A DNA stretch of 64,000 nt, from positions 93,336,334 through 93,400,333 of the forward strand of contig JAUPFV010000004.1 of the NCBI GenBank assembly GCA_036936605.1, written 5' to 3'. Position numbers and translations under genes: made by a program. Below the pieces are notes generated by a model. It searched no databases. It saw nothing but the letters and a program-made list of their open reading frames with translations, and was not told the DNA's origin. The stretch is from Limnanthes douglasii subsp. nivea. Taxonomy: Eukaryota; Streptophyta; Magnoliopsida; Brassicales; Limnanthaceae. Of the stretch, positions 53,939 through 64,000 are shown piece after piece (positions within the stretch are counted from its first letter, which is position 1; the number at the start of each line of letters is the position of its first letter).

Positions 53939-54346
53939 TGATGTGGTTTATTTTCGTGTGAGGGTAAATTTATAATTTCTGTTTAGAGTTTTATGGAGTT
54001 TTGTAAGTATTTAATGCTTAGGTAGATTGTAGAGGGAGAATTAAGCAGCCTGGTTGTATTTAATTTTCATTACCCTCATTTAATGTTGGTGGTTGGGTAT
54101 TTATACCCTTATATATGGGCCTTATGGGCTTTTGGGTCGTGTTTAATGGACCCGGGTCGAGTTTAAGGACCCATTAGTTCTAAGTAGGAGAACATGCAGC
54201 TTAGTCAAGACGTGATTAGGTTTTAAGTACTTTAGTTCTGTTCGAACAGTCCAATGGATGATGGTGTCCAAACTGCCCCTGTCCGGTTAGGTAGATATTG
54301 TCCGAACTGACCCTGTCCGAGGTGGTGACAGAATCCGGACTCATCA
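53939..54346 (-). repeat. Element 3 3' LTR
   Basis: 408 bp, TGATGAG to CCACATCA in minus sense, close to the Element 2 LTR. The TATAAATA box is at 54098-54105 (minus). Confidence 0.95.
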
Positions 54347-54360
54347 GTAGCCCCTTTTTT
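54347..54360 (-). other. Element 3 polypurine tract
   Basis: Minus strand AAAAAAGGGGCTAC abuts the LTR. Confidence 0.85.
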
Positions 54361-54511
54361 AGGTGGTGTTCAAAAACCTTTGGTAAGACCTAAAAAACAG
54401 TCTGTTGCTAGTGACAGTTACATCCGGACAGGTCCTTCGAATAATGTTATAGCTTTATCCGGACTAAAAAAGGTTCCTTGATTTTAAACGGTTTTTCGCC
54501 AGAGTTCGTGC

Positions 54512-54694
54512 GACACGTGTCACTCTCTGGTTCGTTATTTCTGCCGTTTTTTCACCTCGAATTTCGCTCCCACCTTCTCTGAAAAGAAACCTCTTCATTA
54601 AATGAAGATGACATCAGCACCGTTCCTTAATCATTGCAAATCCTTTCGAATTCTCCTAGGAATCAAAGCACATTTTTGGGTGTTTACTATAAAT
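54512..54694 (+). promoter_or_regulatory. aORF promoter of Element 3
   Basis: G-box palindrome GACACGTGTC (54512-54521) and TATAAAT (54688-54694), 102 bp before the aORF ATG at 54796. The spacing matches Elements 1 and 2. Confidence 0.6.
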
Positions 54695-54795
54695 TAATAA
54701 CTTATCCACTGTTGAACCATCATCTTCATATTTACTTTGCTAATTTTCAGAGCTTTCTCTCTCAAACACAAAATCTTCTCTTTGGTTGTGAGTTT

Positions 54796-57736
54796 ATGTT
54801 CACAGCTAGGAACACTTTAATCAAAGGCGGGTGGCTTAATCTATCAGAGCTAGAAAAGGCACACAAAGTTGAACGGGAGAGGCGCATTGCTGCAGGCCTA
54901 CCTACTTCCCCTATCGACAAACCAGTAATCTCAAACACAGAGCCTGACCAGGGCTCCTCCTCAACCAGAAGTGTCAAACCGAGGAGATTGTTTCAAACCA
55001 ACCTTTCTCTTATTGTTTCAGGCTCGTCGGTTCAAGAATCAGAACCCACTGTTGAACCAGGGCAAGCAGTTACCAGCTTCAAAAAGCCTTCCCCATTTAT
55101 CGCCATGGGGTCAGATGCAGATGTCTCTTCCAACAAACTAGTCGATCGAAGAAGAGGTCGGCTGGTAAAAGGGCAGGCTTCCAAAAGCACCCCTTCAAAG
55201 TCAGGGACCAAAGACAGCAATTCAGGGTCAGAGGCACCCATAAAAGTACCTATGGATAGGCTGTCCGGACCGGAGGCCACTAGCTTAAGACTCCGAAGAG
55301 AAACCACCACATTTGAGCCCCATCCGGAGGCCAGAGTCTAGGAAAGCACTGAAGCTCAACAATTCGGAGGTCAAACTGAGCCAACTTCTAACTCCCCCCT
55401 CCCAAAAACAACTGCAAACCCCTCCTCGGTAATGGAGGAAGTAATGGAGGATTTCATCAAAGAGGCTCCGTTCGAGTCCGAACCCTCCGGATAAACTAGT
55501 GATGCTGTTGCTGCCAAGAAAGATAAAGGCAAAGAGAAACTATGCCTTAGGCACCCAGAAGTACTAGAAATCCTTGAAGAAAAAGTGGGACCTTGTTTCC
55601 ACAAGGTAAATGTTAAATATCTTCTTGCCTTACAAAAAAAATCAATTATGCTTTCATCCATACAGCCGAATTGGGCCGGATGCATACAAAGTGGGGGATT
55701 CCAGAGAACGTGAAAATAAGAATCCCTATAGACCCTGAAACCCCAATGGACTGCAAACTTAGTGAAATAGTTATCTTCACTGAGCTTTTTAACTGGGGTT
55801 TAAGGTTCCCCTTAGATCCGGAGATAGTTAGGTACTTCCACCTCATCAAACTTTGCCCCAGTCAACTGAGCCCCAACGCCTGGTACACTCTTATGGCCTG
55901 TATCATGGCCTCCAGGCTCTCTGGAATTCCTTTACCAATGAAGGAATTCGCAGCTGTGGCCAACCTCTGCAGAAACCACCACATTCCTTTCTATCACTTC
56001 AACATGGGTGATAATTATAAAGCAGTGGATGACCTGCTTGAGTCGGAGAGAAATTGGAGGACTCAATTCTTGTTCGTGAGCGGCGCTTGGGAGAATGGGA
56101 GGAGGATCAAAGCCGGAGTCAACCCGAGCCTCCTCACCAGTAGATGAAGAAGTGATCGTAAGAATCCCACCTTAAATTTTCATTTTTATATTTATCAAAC
56201 TTGTTTAACTGACTAGTCTTGTCTCTTTTCTTGACAGAGCTGCCCAAAGACTTCAACGATTATTTAAAGGCCAGGCATACCACTTGTACCAAGATCAACA
56301 CTTGGGCTGCTGAAAAGTGGGGAAACTGTTTTCATGACGCCTTTACCGGAGGCAACCTCTCAAGATCTCATCTCTGGAACACTACTAGCCGGAGAGACTT
56401 GACTTGGGAGGAACTTACCACTCCACCCCTCCGGATGTTGTCCTCAAAAGAACACATGCACCGGATGGGTCACTGTATTTGCCAGGTCGAGCCAAGGCCC
56501 CAAGTAAGATGAAAGGCAAAAAAGGGAAAGGCAAGAAGGCTGCGGGTGAGGCTAACCCTGCCGAGGTGGAGGAGAATGCTCCAACAAACCCAGAAGGGCC
56601 AGTTCCAAGCCAGATCGATGTTGTTTTGCTAGAAGTGGTAGAGCATGAGAGTGCTAGGGAAGAAGTAGGATCTCCAAAACCCCCAAGGGTTCCTAAGAGA
56701 GACCGGAAACGGGGAGCAGAAAGCAAGGAGAGGGAGGCCAAGAAGAAAAAGACCTCCAGGGGTGATGAGCTTTCTCTCCGGCCTCTAGAGCCTCTCCCTC
56801 CTGTTGACCCTAGTGATCCAACAAGAGCAGAAGAGATTCCTGGTGACTTCCGAACTGATGAAGTAGGAGAAGGAGACCTCAGCATTGACGACGTCGACAT
56901 TACAGGGCCTGAGGGACTTGGGGACTACTTTGAAAATCTCCCCAGGGATGACTTTGTTGGGCCCTATCTCCCTCCAAGCACTTCGAACACCGTTACCTTC
57001 AATGGTAAAACTTTCACTGTTTCAAGTGAAAGAGAGGCTATAACTCACTCTATACTGAGTACCGTTCAGCCAATGTTGGTTCTGGAGAAGCAAGTACGAG
57101 GTCAGGCAGCAATCATTACTGCCCTTAATTCTGACAAGGAGAAATTATCCGAAGACCTCCTCATTGCCAACCAAAACGATGATGCTCTGAAGAGAGAAAA
57201 TGAGGAGTTTAAGAAGAACCAAGAGGGTTGGGTCACCAAGGTAACTTCCCTAGAAGATACTATCAAAGGTCTCCGGGAAAAGCAATCCGAGTTGGAGAAA
57301 AATCTTACTTCTTCAAAAGAGGAAATGAAGTCCAAAGATCAAGTCATTCTTACTTTGACCAATGACAAGATCGCCCTCGAAGACTCGGTGTCCAATGCTA
57401 TAGAGGAAAAAGCTGATCTGCTAAGGGAGCAAGAGGTAAAAATCCAGGCCAAGATTGATGTTTATGCCAACAATATGATTGACAGTCAAGAGGAGATGTA
57501 TGCCAAGGTGAAGTCGGACATGGTCTTGCTTTTTCACGAGAAGTTTCCAAAGAGGAACATGGGAGACTTATGGTCTTTTGTAGAGTATCCATACCTTCCC
57601 TTTCATACAATGGCTGAGGGTGACAAGTTTGATTTCTCGAGTGCGTCCTCATCCGATGAAGAAGAGAACACCGGGGAGAGCCCAGGTGAGGAGAATGATG
57701 ATCCCAAGAAGAAGAAAACAAGTGAGGCTGTCTTAA
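54796..57736 (+). pseudogene. aORF of Element 3, full length but broken
   Basis: Exon 1 is 54796-56157, the intron 56158-56237 (80 bp, GTAAGA to TTGACAG) and exon 2 about 56238-57736. Stops at 55339-55341 and near 55492 (GGA TAA where Element 1 has GGA CAA) and a shift in the A-run near 55635 break exon 1. The core at 55671-56147 is well kept (FTELFNWGLRFPLDPE, IMASRLSGIPLPMKEF). Exon 2 has a shift near 56435, then reads through Lys-rich blocks, a coiled coil (about 57050-57480) and the KSDMVLLFHEKFPKR motif to an acidic tail whose last residues are lost by a small deletion near 57730. Confidence 0.9.
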
Positions 57737-58241
57737 AATATCAATTATCCCTTGTTTTTTTATTTTGATTGAACTAAAGTCCTTGGAAGGCCAAGGCATT
57801 TTTGTAAATGTGTCCGGTGTTTGATCGGACAGATCTGTTTGTTTTGAAAACTCAAAGTCCTTGGATGGCCAAGGCAATTCGGTTATTTTAATAGATGTTT
57901 TGATTTTGCACAGCTCTTGCATTCTTTCATAGTTTATTTCAACTTTGGTGGCTAGTGTTTAAACACCCCTTAGTTATTTCATAAACATTCTAAAGCGAGA
58001 GTGTTTAAATTCTCCGATGACAAATGTTTAAGTAGTCATCATTCCTTTAATTAAACCGGCTGGTGTAAACAAAAATTTGACAAGAAACAAAGAAAGAACA
58101 CTCCAAATTTTTAAGAAGGCATCAAATTTTATAAAAGAGCCCGAACACCTCATTAAAACCTCCCCGCGCCACCATGGTAGGAAAGAGTATGCCCCCAAAT
58201 ATTTATATGGATTTTTAAACAAGTAAATATTTACATAGTTT
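57737..58241. other. Convergent 3' region of Element 3
   Basis: Hairpins CCTTGGAAGGCCAAGG (57781-57796) and CCTTGGATGGCCAAGG (57859-57874), spaced 78 bp, with TCCGGTGTTTGATCGGACAG between them. The palindrome GTAAATATTTAC (58223-58234) lies 7 nt beyond the pol stop. Confidence 0.7.
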
Positions 58242-61200
58242 CTACTCCAAGTACATCCGGAGGTGCTCAATATTCTAAGGGTGATTCAAAACTTTTCCAT
58301 CTTTGTCTTCTAGCCAGTATGTTCCAGGTTTAAGCCTATCAATGACCGTATAGGGCCCTTCCCAAGTTGGGGCCAGTTTGCCGAGCAGCTTCTCTTTAGT
58401 GTGTAAGAAGACTTTCCTTAACACCTTATCCCCCGGCTGAAAATATCTTCTTTTAACTCTGGAAGCAAACCTAATTCTCATCAATCCCTGATAGTGTTCA
58501 GCTCTAAGGTGAGCCTTAACTCTTCTCTCCTCTATCAAATCGAGTTGACTTCGGACAGCCCCCTCGTTAGTGTGTTCGCAGAAGTTATAAACTCGGAAGG
58601 AAGGGAGAGTTGCTTCTATGGGAGCTATATCATCCATCCCATAGACCAAGGCAAAATGTGACTCTTGTGTCGCAGCCCCAGGTGTAGTTCGGTAGGCCCA
58701 TAAAACGTCTTGTAAATAACTAGACCACTTTCCAGCAGCCCCTTCTAAATTTTTCTTCAATCCGGACAGTATAGTTCGGTTAGCCACTTCAACCTCACCA
58801 TTTGCTTGTGGGTGGAAAGGTGAAGAGAAACAATGCTGTATACCTCTAGAGGCACAGAAACTCTCCATTTCCTTGTTGTCGAATTATGGCGCATTGTCTG
58901 TTGTTATCTTTTGTGGAATGCCAAATCTGCAACAGATATTGGACAAAATGAATTTTATGACAGCTTTGGATGTTGTACCTGCCAGTGGGGCTGCTTCGAT
59001 ACACTTCGAAAAATAGTCAATAGCCAAAATTATTGTTCTGCGCCCTCCGGACGCCATAGGTAGAGGTCCCACCAAATCCAGCCCCCATCGAGCAAAGGGT
59101 ATAGGCTCAGAAATTGACTCTAACGGGGTGGCTGGAACATGAATTTCGCTGTTATATCTCTGGCACGGGTCACACCTTCTTACTAGCTCCTTAGCATCTT
59201 GCATTGTAGTGGGCCAATAATAACCAGCCAACAAAACTCTCCTTGTTAGAGCCCTGAACCCACAGTGAGCTGATCCCTCACCATCATGTAATTCGGAGAG
59301 GACTATTTGAGATTCAGCAACCCCCAAACATCGTAAGAGGGGTTTACTGTAAGACTTTTTATAAAGAATATCTCTTAGAATGACAAAACCACGAGCTTTG
59401 TATTTCATTTTTCTTGCTATTGACTTATCCGGAGGCAAGATGCCACCGGAGAGATATTGAAGGAGAGGAAACCTCCAATCTTGGGGCTGTCCCATCTGTA
59501 TATCGAAGCTTTCTTCCTCCTTACCCATATTGAGTTGAATGGAAGGGCACTCCAGCACATGGATCCAAGGGTATGATTCAGTATATGCTATGGTTGCCAA
59601 TGAGTCTGCTAGCTCATTTTCTGTTCGAGGTATGTGCTCATAAACAACACTCTTGAACTTAAGTGCCACATCTTTGAGAAGAAGTAAGTATTTTATTAGC
59701 TGCTCTTTTTTGGCTTCGGATTGACCTTGTGCATGATGGATAAGAAGCTGGGAATCATTCATCAACTTGACCCTTTTGGCCCCACAAATATGAGCTAACT
59801 TTAAACCAGCTATAGCAGCTTCATATTCAGATTCATTGTTAGAAGCCCTAAAAGCAAAACATATAGCTTGGTACATTTTGTCACCATACGGAGAGGTAAA
59901 GCATATCCCTGCACCACATCCCATAGTACTTGATCCACCATCCGTCCGGACAACCCGGAATTTTTTATCTTTCATCTCAGTTGTTTGTTCTGTATCCATG
60001 TCTGTGTGGAATTCAACTAAGAAATCAGCCACAACTTGGGCTTTGATTGCTTTTCGAGGAGAAAAATCAATATCAAAGTCCCCCAGCTCCACCGACCACT
60101 TAGTCATTCTACTCGAAATATCAGCCTTTTATAACATATTTTTCAGGGGATAGGATGTCCGGACAATAATAGGATGAGCCTGAAAATAAGGCCTCATCTC
60201 TCTAACAGCAATCACCAGGGCTAGTGCTAACTTTTCCAGCTTCAGATAACGTTTTTCGGCATCTATCAAGCTCTTGCTGATATAATACACTGGACGGGGA
60301 TAATTATCCACCTCTCTCACCAACACAGCACTTATGGGACAACTGGAAACTACCAAGTATACGAAGAGTGTTTCTCCATCAACAGGTTTAAATAAATTCT
60401 TGGGGGAGGACAGATGTTTTTTAACCTCATTGAAGGCTTCATCACATTGTGAGGTCCAGTCAAATCCCTTTGCACCTTTTAATTTTTGAAAAACGGGGCA
60501 CACATGTCCGAAGACCTTAAAATGAACCGATTTAACGCAGCCAACCTCCCATTCAATCTTTGTACTTCTTTAATATTTCGAGGAGGCTCCATTTGGAACA
60601 AAGCATTAAGTTGGTCCGGATCGGGCTGTATCCCTTGCTCACTTATTATGTACCCTAGGAATTTTCCGGACTGGACTCCGAACACACACTTTTTTGAATT
60701 TAGTTTCAAATTCACTTTTACTAAGTTGGTAAAAGTTTCTTGGAGGTCTACCAAGTGTAGCTCTTCGTCCACACTTTTAACCATCATGTCATCGATGTAT
60801 ACTTCCATATTTCTTCCAATTTGATCAGCAAAAGCTTTGTTTACTAACCTCTGATAGGTAGCCCCAGCATTTTTAAACCCAAATGGCATCACCTTGTAAC
60901 AATGAAGGCCCCTATCAGTGACAAACATAGTATGCTTCTGATCCTTCGGATCTACTTGAATCTGGTTATAACCGGAGAAGGCATCCATGAAAGATATTAG
61001 CTTATTTCCAGACGTAGAATCCACCAGCTGATCAATCCTTGGGACATGGTACAAATCCTTTGGGAAAGCCCTGTTGAGATCTGTGAAATCGATGCACATG
61101 CGCCACTTGCCATTTTTCTTTTTCACCAAGACCGGATTGACTGTCCATAAATGATACTGAGACTCCTTTATGTGCCCCATTTTAGTAAGCCTGTCGACCT

Positions 61201-61528
61201 CTTGAACGATGACATCAGCCTTCTCTTTGGAAAAAGCTCTTCTTTTCTATACCACGGGTACTATGTCTCTTCGGATGGACAAGTGGTGTGATATAATATC
61301 TGCTGGCACCCCGGTAACATCAGCATTGCACCAAGCAAAAACATGCTGATGGTCTTTTAGGAACTTCAACATTTTACCCTTCAGTTCGGAGGCCATTTTG
61401 GACCCTATCTTAACATTTTTTCCCTCTCCCAAAGAATGCGTTTCAACCTCTTCAACCGGTATTAAAACTCCAGGGGTATCTCTGGGGTCATCAATTTCAC
61501 CCTCACCTTCAGAAAGCCCCTCAGACTG
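58242..61528 (-). pseudogene. pol: pol of Element 3, broken
   Basis: RT (about 60479-61432, YIDD near 60795), RNase H tether (60129-60503), aRNH TDGGSS (about 59935), integrase finger and DDE core (58275-59300), GPY module (about 58355). Breaks include a stop near 61248, a shift near 60480-60503, a stop near 60127, loss at the catalytic TDNGPQF site (about 58885, reading TDNAP then stop) and a stop near 58272. The ancestral end is TAG 58242-58244. Confidence 0.92.
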
Positions 61529-63686
61529 CTATTCTTCATTGATACGAACTGCCCCCAACGTCCGAGGGGCCAGTGTTGTTGCATAACACTCTCTTGCAAT
61601 CTTTTGGCTGCTCCGAACAACTCCCACTTGTCATTGCACAACATATTTCAAACATTGGTGGACTGTTGAGGCCACTACATGCATCCTAGAGAGCCAAGAC
61701 CTCCTTAGAATAGCATTGTAACAAGTGGGACAATCCACCACGATAAACAGTATGCTAACCATCTTCTTAAAAGGGCCCTTGCCCAACAAAACTTCCTCTT
61801 CGAACTCCCCGATCACATCTGCTGAGCTTCCAGTGAAACCCAAAATTGACCTGTTTGAACGTTGAATTACCGCAGGATTTTTTATCTTTTTGTAGGAAGT
61901 TAAAAATAGGATATTGGCTGAACTCTCAGTATCTATCAAAATTCATCTTATGTCATTGCCCCCAATGGATGATCCTATGATAACAACATCTTCATGAGGA
62001 CCTCCTATATCCCTCAAGTCATCCTCATCGAACACAATGAAGGGAAATGGAATCTGTGATTGATAGGAAGTCATGCCTCCCTCCAGTTGGGTAGCTAATG
62101 TATGTACGTGCCTCTTCCTTAAAGAAGCAGTGGGTGCTGTCATGGTATCCCCTCCAAAAATTGTGAGTGATTTAAAAAAGTTAATGAACCCGGACACTGT
62201 TTTACAACGTTCCTCAATGGCACCCACTCTGTTTCGAGTTGGATCAGGGTCCAAATACTCCAACTCTATATCGAACCTCTCAACTATCATCATCGAAATT
62301 CATCATAAAATTTTTAAATTGTTCTAAGTGGTTGTCCAGATCTTTACTGCCATCGTATTTCTCCATTTTTGTACTATCGAACCTCTTAGGGAGGTTTCCG
62401 GACAGGATCTTGGAAGACAATAGAGATTGTCTCCAATTCCGGCCACGACTGAAAATGATATCCTCATTGGGAGTTGCAAAGATACCTGGTTCATCATGGA
62501 AGGCAAAAGGATCCACCAGCATCCGGTCTACGTGTCTCCGGCTATGAGATGATCCTTTGCCTATATTTCTCTTTAACTTCCCATGTCTATCCCTTTTTCT
62601 TGAATACTTTTTAATCAACTTTTGTTTCTTTTTAGATCGACCCTCATCGCTGCTGGAGGACAATGATTCTTCAACTCCATCTTCGTTCGAGGAGTTACTG
62701 GAAGACTCTGAGTCTGAATTAGAGCTCTCCACTGGCTTGGACCGGTGAGACTTTTTGGAGCTAGCATGAGTCTTCTTCGTACTCACATGGGTCTTCGAAG
62801 GCTCATGCTCTCTAGGGTTGTCAGTATGATGAGCAGCTGATGCCTTTAGCTTTTCTTTTATGCCCATCTTTGCCTTCTCTGCCCTCAGAGCTTCTATCTC
62901 ACCTTTTAACCTATCACGCTCCTCGATGGTGTATTCAACATTTTCACCCACCACTTCAAGCAAAGAAACTTGTCGTCATCATCGAAATTCATCATGAAAT
63001 TTTTGAATTGTTCCAAGTGGTTGTCTAGATCTTTACTACCATCGTATTTCTCCATTTTTGTACTATCGAACCTCTTAGGGAGGTTTCCGGACAGGATCTT
63101 GGAAGACAATGGAGATTGTCTCCAATTCCGGCCACGACTGAAAACGGTATCCTCATTGGGAGTTGCAAAGATACCTGGTTCATCATGGAAGGCAAAAGGA
63201 TCCACCAGCATCCGGTCTACGTGTCTCCGGCTATGAGATGATCCTTTGCATATATTTCTCTTTAACTTCCCATGTATATCCCTTTTTCTTGAATACTTTT
63301 TAATCAACTTTTGTTTCTTTTTAGATCGACCCTCATCGCTGCTGGAGGACAAGGATTCTTCAACTCCATCTTCGTCCGATGAGCTACTGGAAGACTTTGA
63401 GTCTGAATCAGAGCTCTCCACTGGCTTGGACCGGTGAGACTTTTTGGAGCTAGCATGAGTCTTCTTCGTACTCACATGGGTCTTCGAAGGCTCATGCTCT
63501 CTAGGGTTGTCAGTATGATGAGCAGCTGATGCCTTTAACTTTTCTTTTATGCCCATCTTTGCCTTCTCTGCCCTCAGAGCTTCTATCTCACCTTTTAACC
63601 TATCACGCTCCTCGATGGTGTATTCTTCATTTTCACCCACCACTTCAAGCAAAAGATGGTGGTACTTCTGGTGCGTCCGGATTAAT
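61529..63686 (-). pseudogene. gag: gag-pro of Element 3, rearranged
   Basis: The start codon is ATT (63684-63686) where Elements 1 and 2 have ATG, and a 1-nt insertion follows near 63654. The N-terminal part is tandemly duplicated with a 689-bp period (about 62287-62975 and 62976-63660), which is out of frame. From the duplicated DDDD segment the sequence jumps straight to the protease lead-in (MMIVERFD, about 62290). The rest of the gag core and the zinc knuckle (about 0.9 kb in Element 2) are therefore deleted, and the protease site reads IDTESSANILF (G to E). It ends at the conserved UAG (61529-61531). Confidence 0.92.
62287..63660. repeat. 689-bp tandem duplication in Element 3 gag
   Basis: Two copies offset by exactly 689 bp (for example CATCGTATTT at 62351 and 63040; CTATCACGCT at 62911 and 63600). 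They differ at only a few sites, far fewer than the LTRs relative to length, so the duplication is younger than insertion of the element. Confidence 0.92.
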
Positions 63687-63737
63687 TCGGACTGGTTTTT
63701 CTGATGGTTTTGAATGCTAAATTCAGGTACCGTCGTG

Positions 63738-63755
63738 CTCCCACTGTGGTCGCCA
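63738..63755 (-). other. Element 3 primer binding site (tRNA-Arg)
   Basis: Minus strand TGGCGACCACAGTGGGAG, 3 nt from the 5' LTR. Confidence 0.88.
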
Positions 63756-63758
63756 ATT

Positions 63759-64000
63759 TGATGTGGTTTATTTTTGTGTGAGAGTAAATTTTTAATTTCT
63801 GTTTAGAGTTTTATGGAGTTTTGTAAGTATTTAAAGCTTAGGTAGATTGTAGAGGGAGAATTAAGTACCATGGTTGTATTTAATTTTCATTACCCTCATT
63901 TAATGTTGGTGGTTGGGTATTTATACCCTTATATTTGGGCCTTATGGGCTTTGGGGTCGTGTTTCATGGATCCGGGTCGAGTTTAAGGACCCATTAGTTC
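63759..64000 (-). repeat. Element 3 5' LTR, partial
   Basis: The first 242 bp of the 5' LTR as seen from its 3' side (minus ends CCACATCA). It includes the TATA block GGGTATTTATACCC near 63915. The remainder is outside the window. Confidence 0.93.

Larger units (their letters stand above)
53939..64000 (-). mobile_element. Element 3: Tat-lineage retrotransposon, cut by the window end
   Basis: The left 408-bp LTR is complete (53939-54346); the right one is present for its first 242 bp (63759-64000). The two differ at 11 of those 242 sites by eye (4.5%). In minus sense: LTR, PBS (63738-63755), gag with duplication and deletion, pro, conserved UAG, pol, convergent region, antisense aORF (plus), PPT, LTR. 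It is the oldest of the three bounded copies and is inactive. Confidence 0.95.

Noticed and set aside
55671..56147. Domesticated host gene derived from the aORF core
   Set aside because: The open core lies within Element 3 between its LTRs and is flanked by broken aORF sequence. There is no sign of separate host control.

Overview
The window is nuclear DNA of a flowering plant, most likely a eudicot. It holds one host gene with eight coding exons, an AKR2-type ankyrin chaperone of chloroplast outer-envelope proteins. Around it lie nested Ty3/gypsy retrotransposons, a plant L1-type LINE, and AT-rich DNA with minisatellites. I cannot name the species from sequence alone.

The dominant family is Ty3/gypsy of the Tat lineage (Retand/Grande-like). 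Its gag-pro-pol has two RNase H modules and no chromodomain, and its primer binding site fits tRNA-Arg. A large additional gene (aORF) lies between pol and the 3' LTR in antisense. Three young copies are bounded here: Element 1 (1551-12168, minus, TSD GTCAT, LTRs differ at 4 of 530 sites), Element 2 (38391-47578, plus, TSD ATGAT, 12 of 408 sites) and Element 3 (53939 to beyond 64000, minus, cut by the window end). Each sits inside an older, decayed relative: A (1-1550 and 12169-about 16990), B (about 33390-38390 and 47579-about 49450), and an integrase fragment at 53757-53938. A further decayed relative, C, is represented by its aORF (50768-53347).

Layout: 1-17000 relative A split by Element 1; 17645-21190 AKR2 (minus); 21500-24900 two minisatellite-filled units with imperfect inverted ends; 25151-30166 LINE (minus) with a 12-bp duplication; 30179-33390 AT-rich DNA with a solo LTR (31934-32309, TSD ATTGG); 33390-49450 relative B split by Element 2; 49450-53940 relative C, LTR-like DNA and the integrase fragment; 53939-64000 Element 3.

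In Element 1 both coding strands look usable. The minus strand carries gag-pro and pol in one frame, separated by a single UAG that is kept in all three young copies. The plus strand carries an aORF with its own TATA box and an 80-bp intron; splicing gives an open 959-codon frame. The intron position recurs in at least three elements of different ages. The two genes converge on a short region with conserved paired hairpins. This antisense, spliced, separately promoted gene is the most interesting system in the window. Antisense extra ORFs are known in this lineage; the intron, the promoter layout and the conserved convergent-end structures are what deserve checking.
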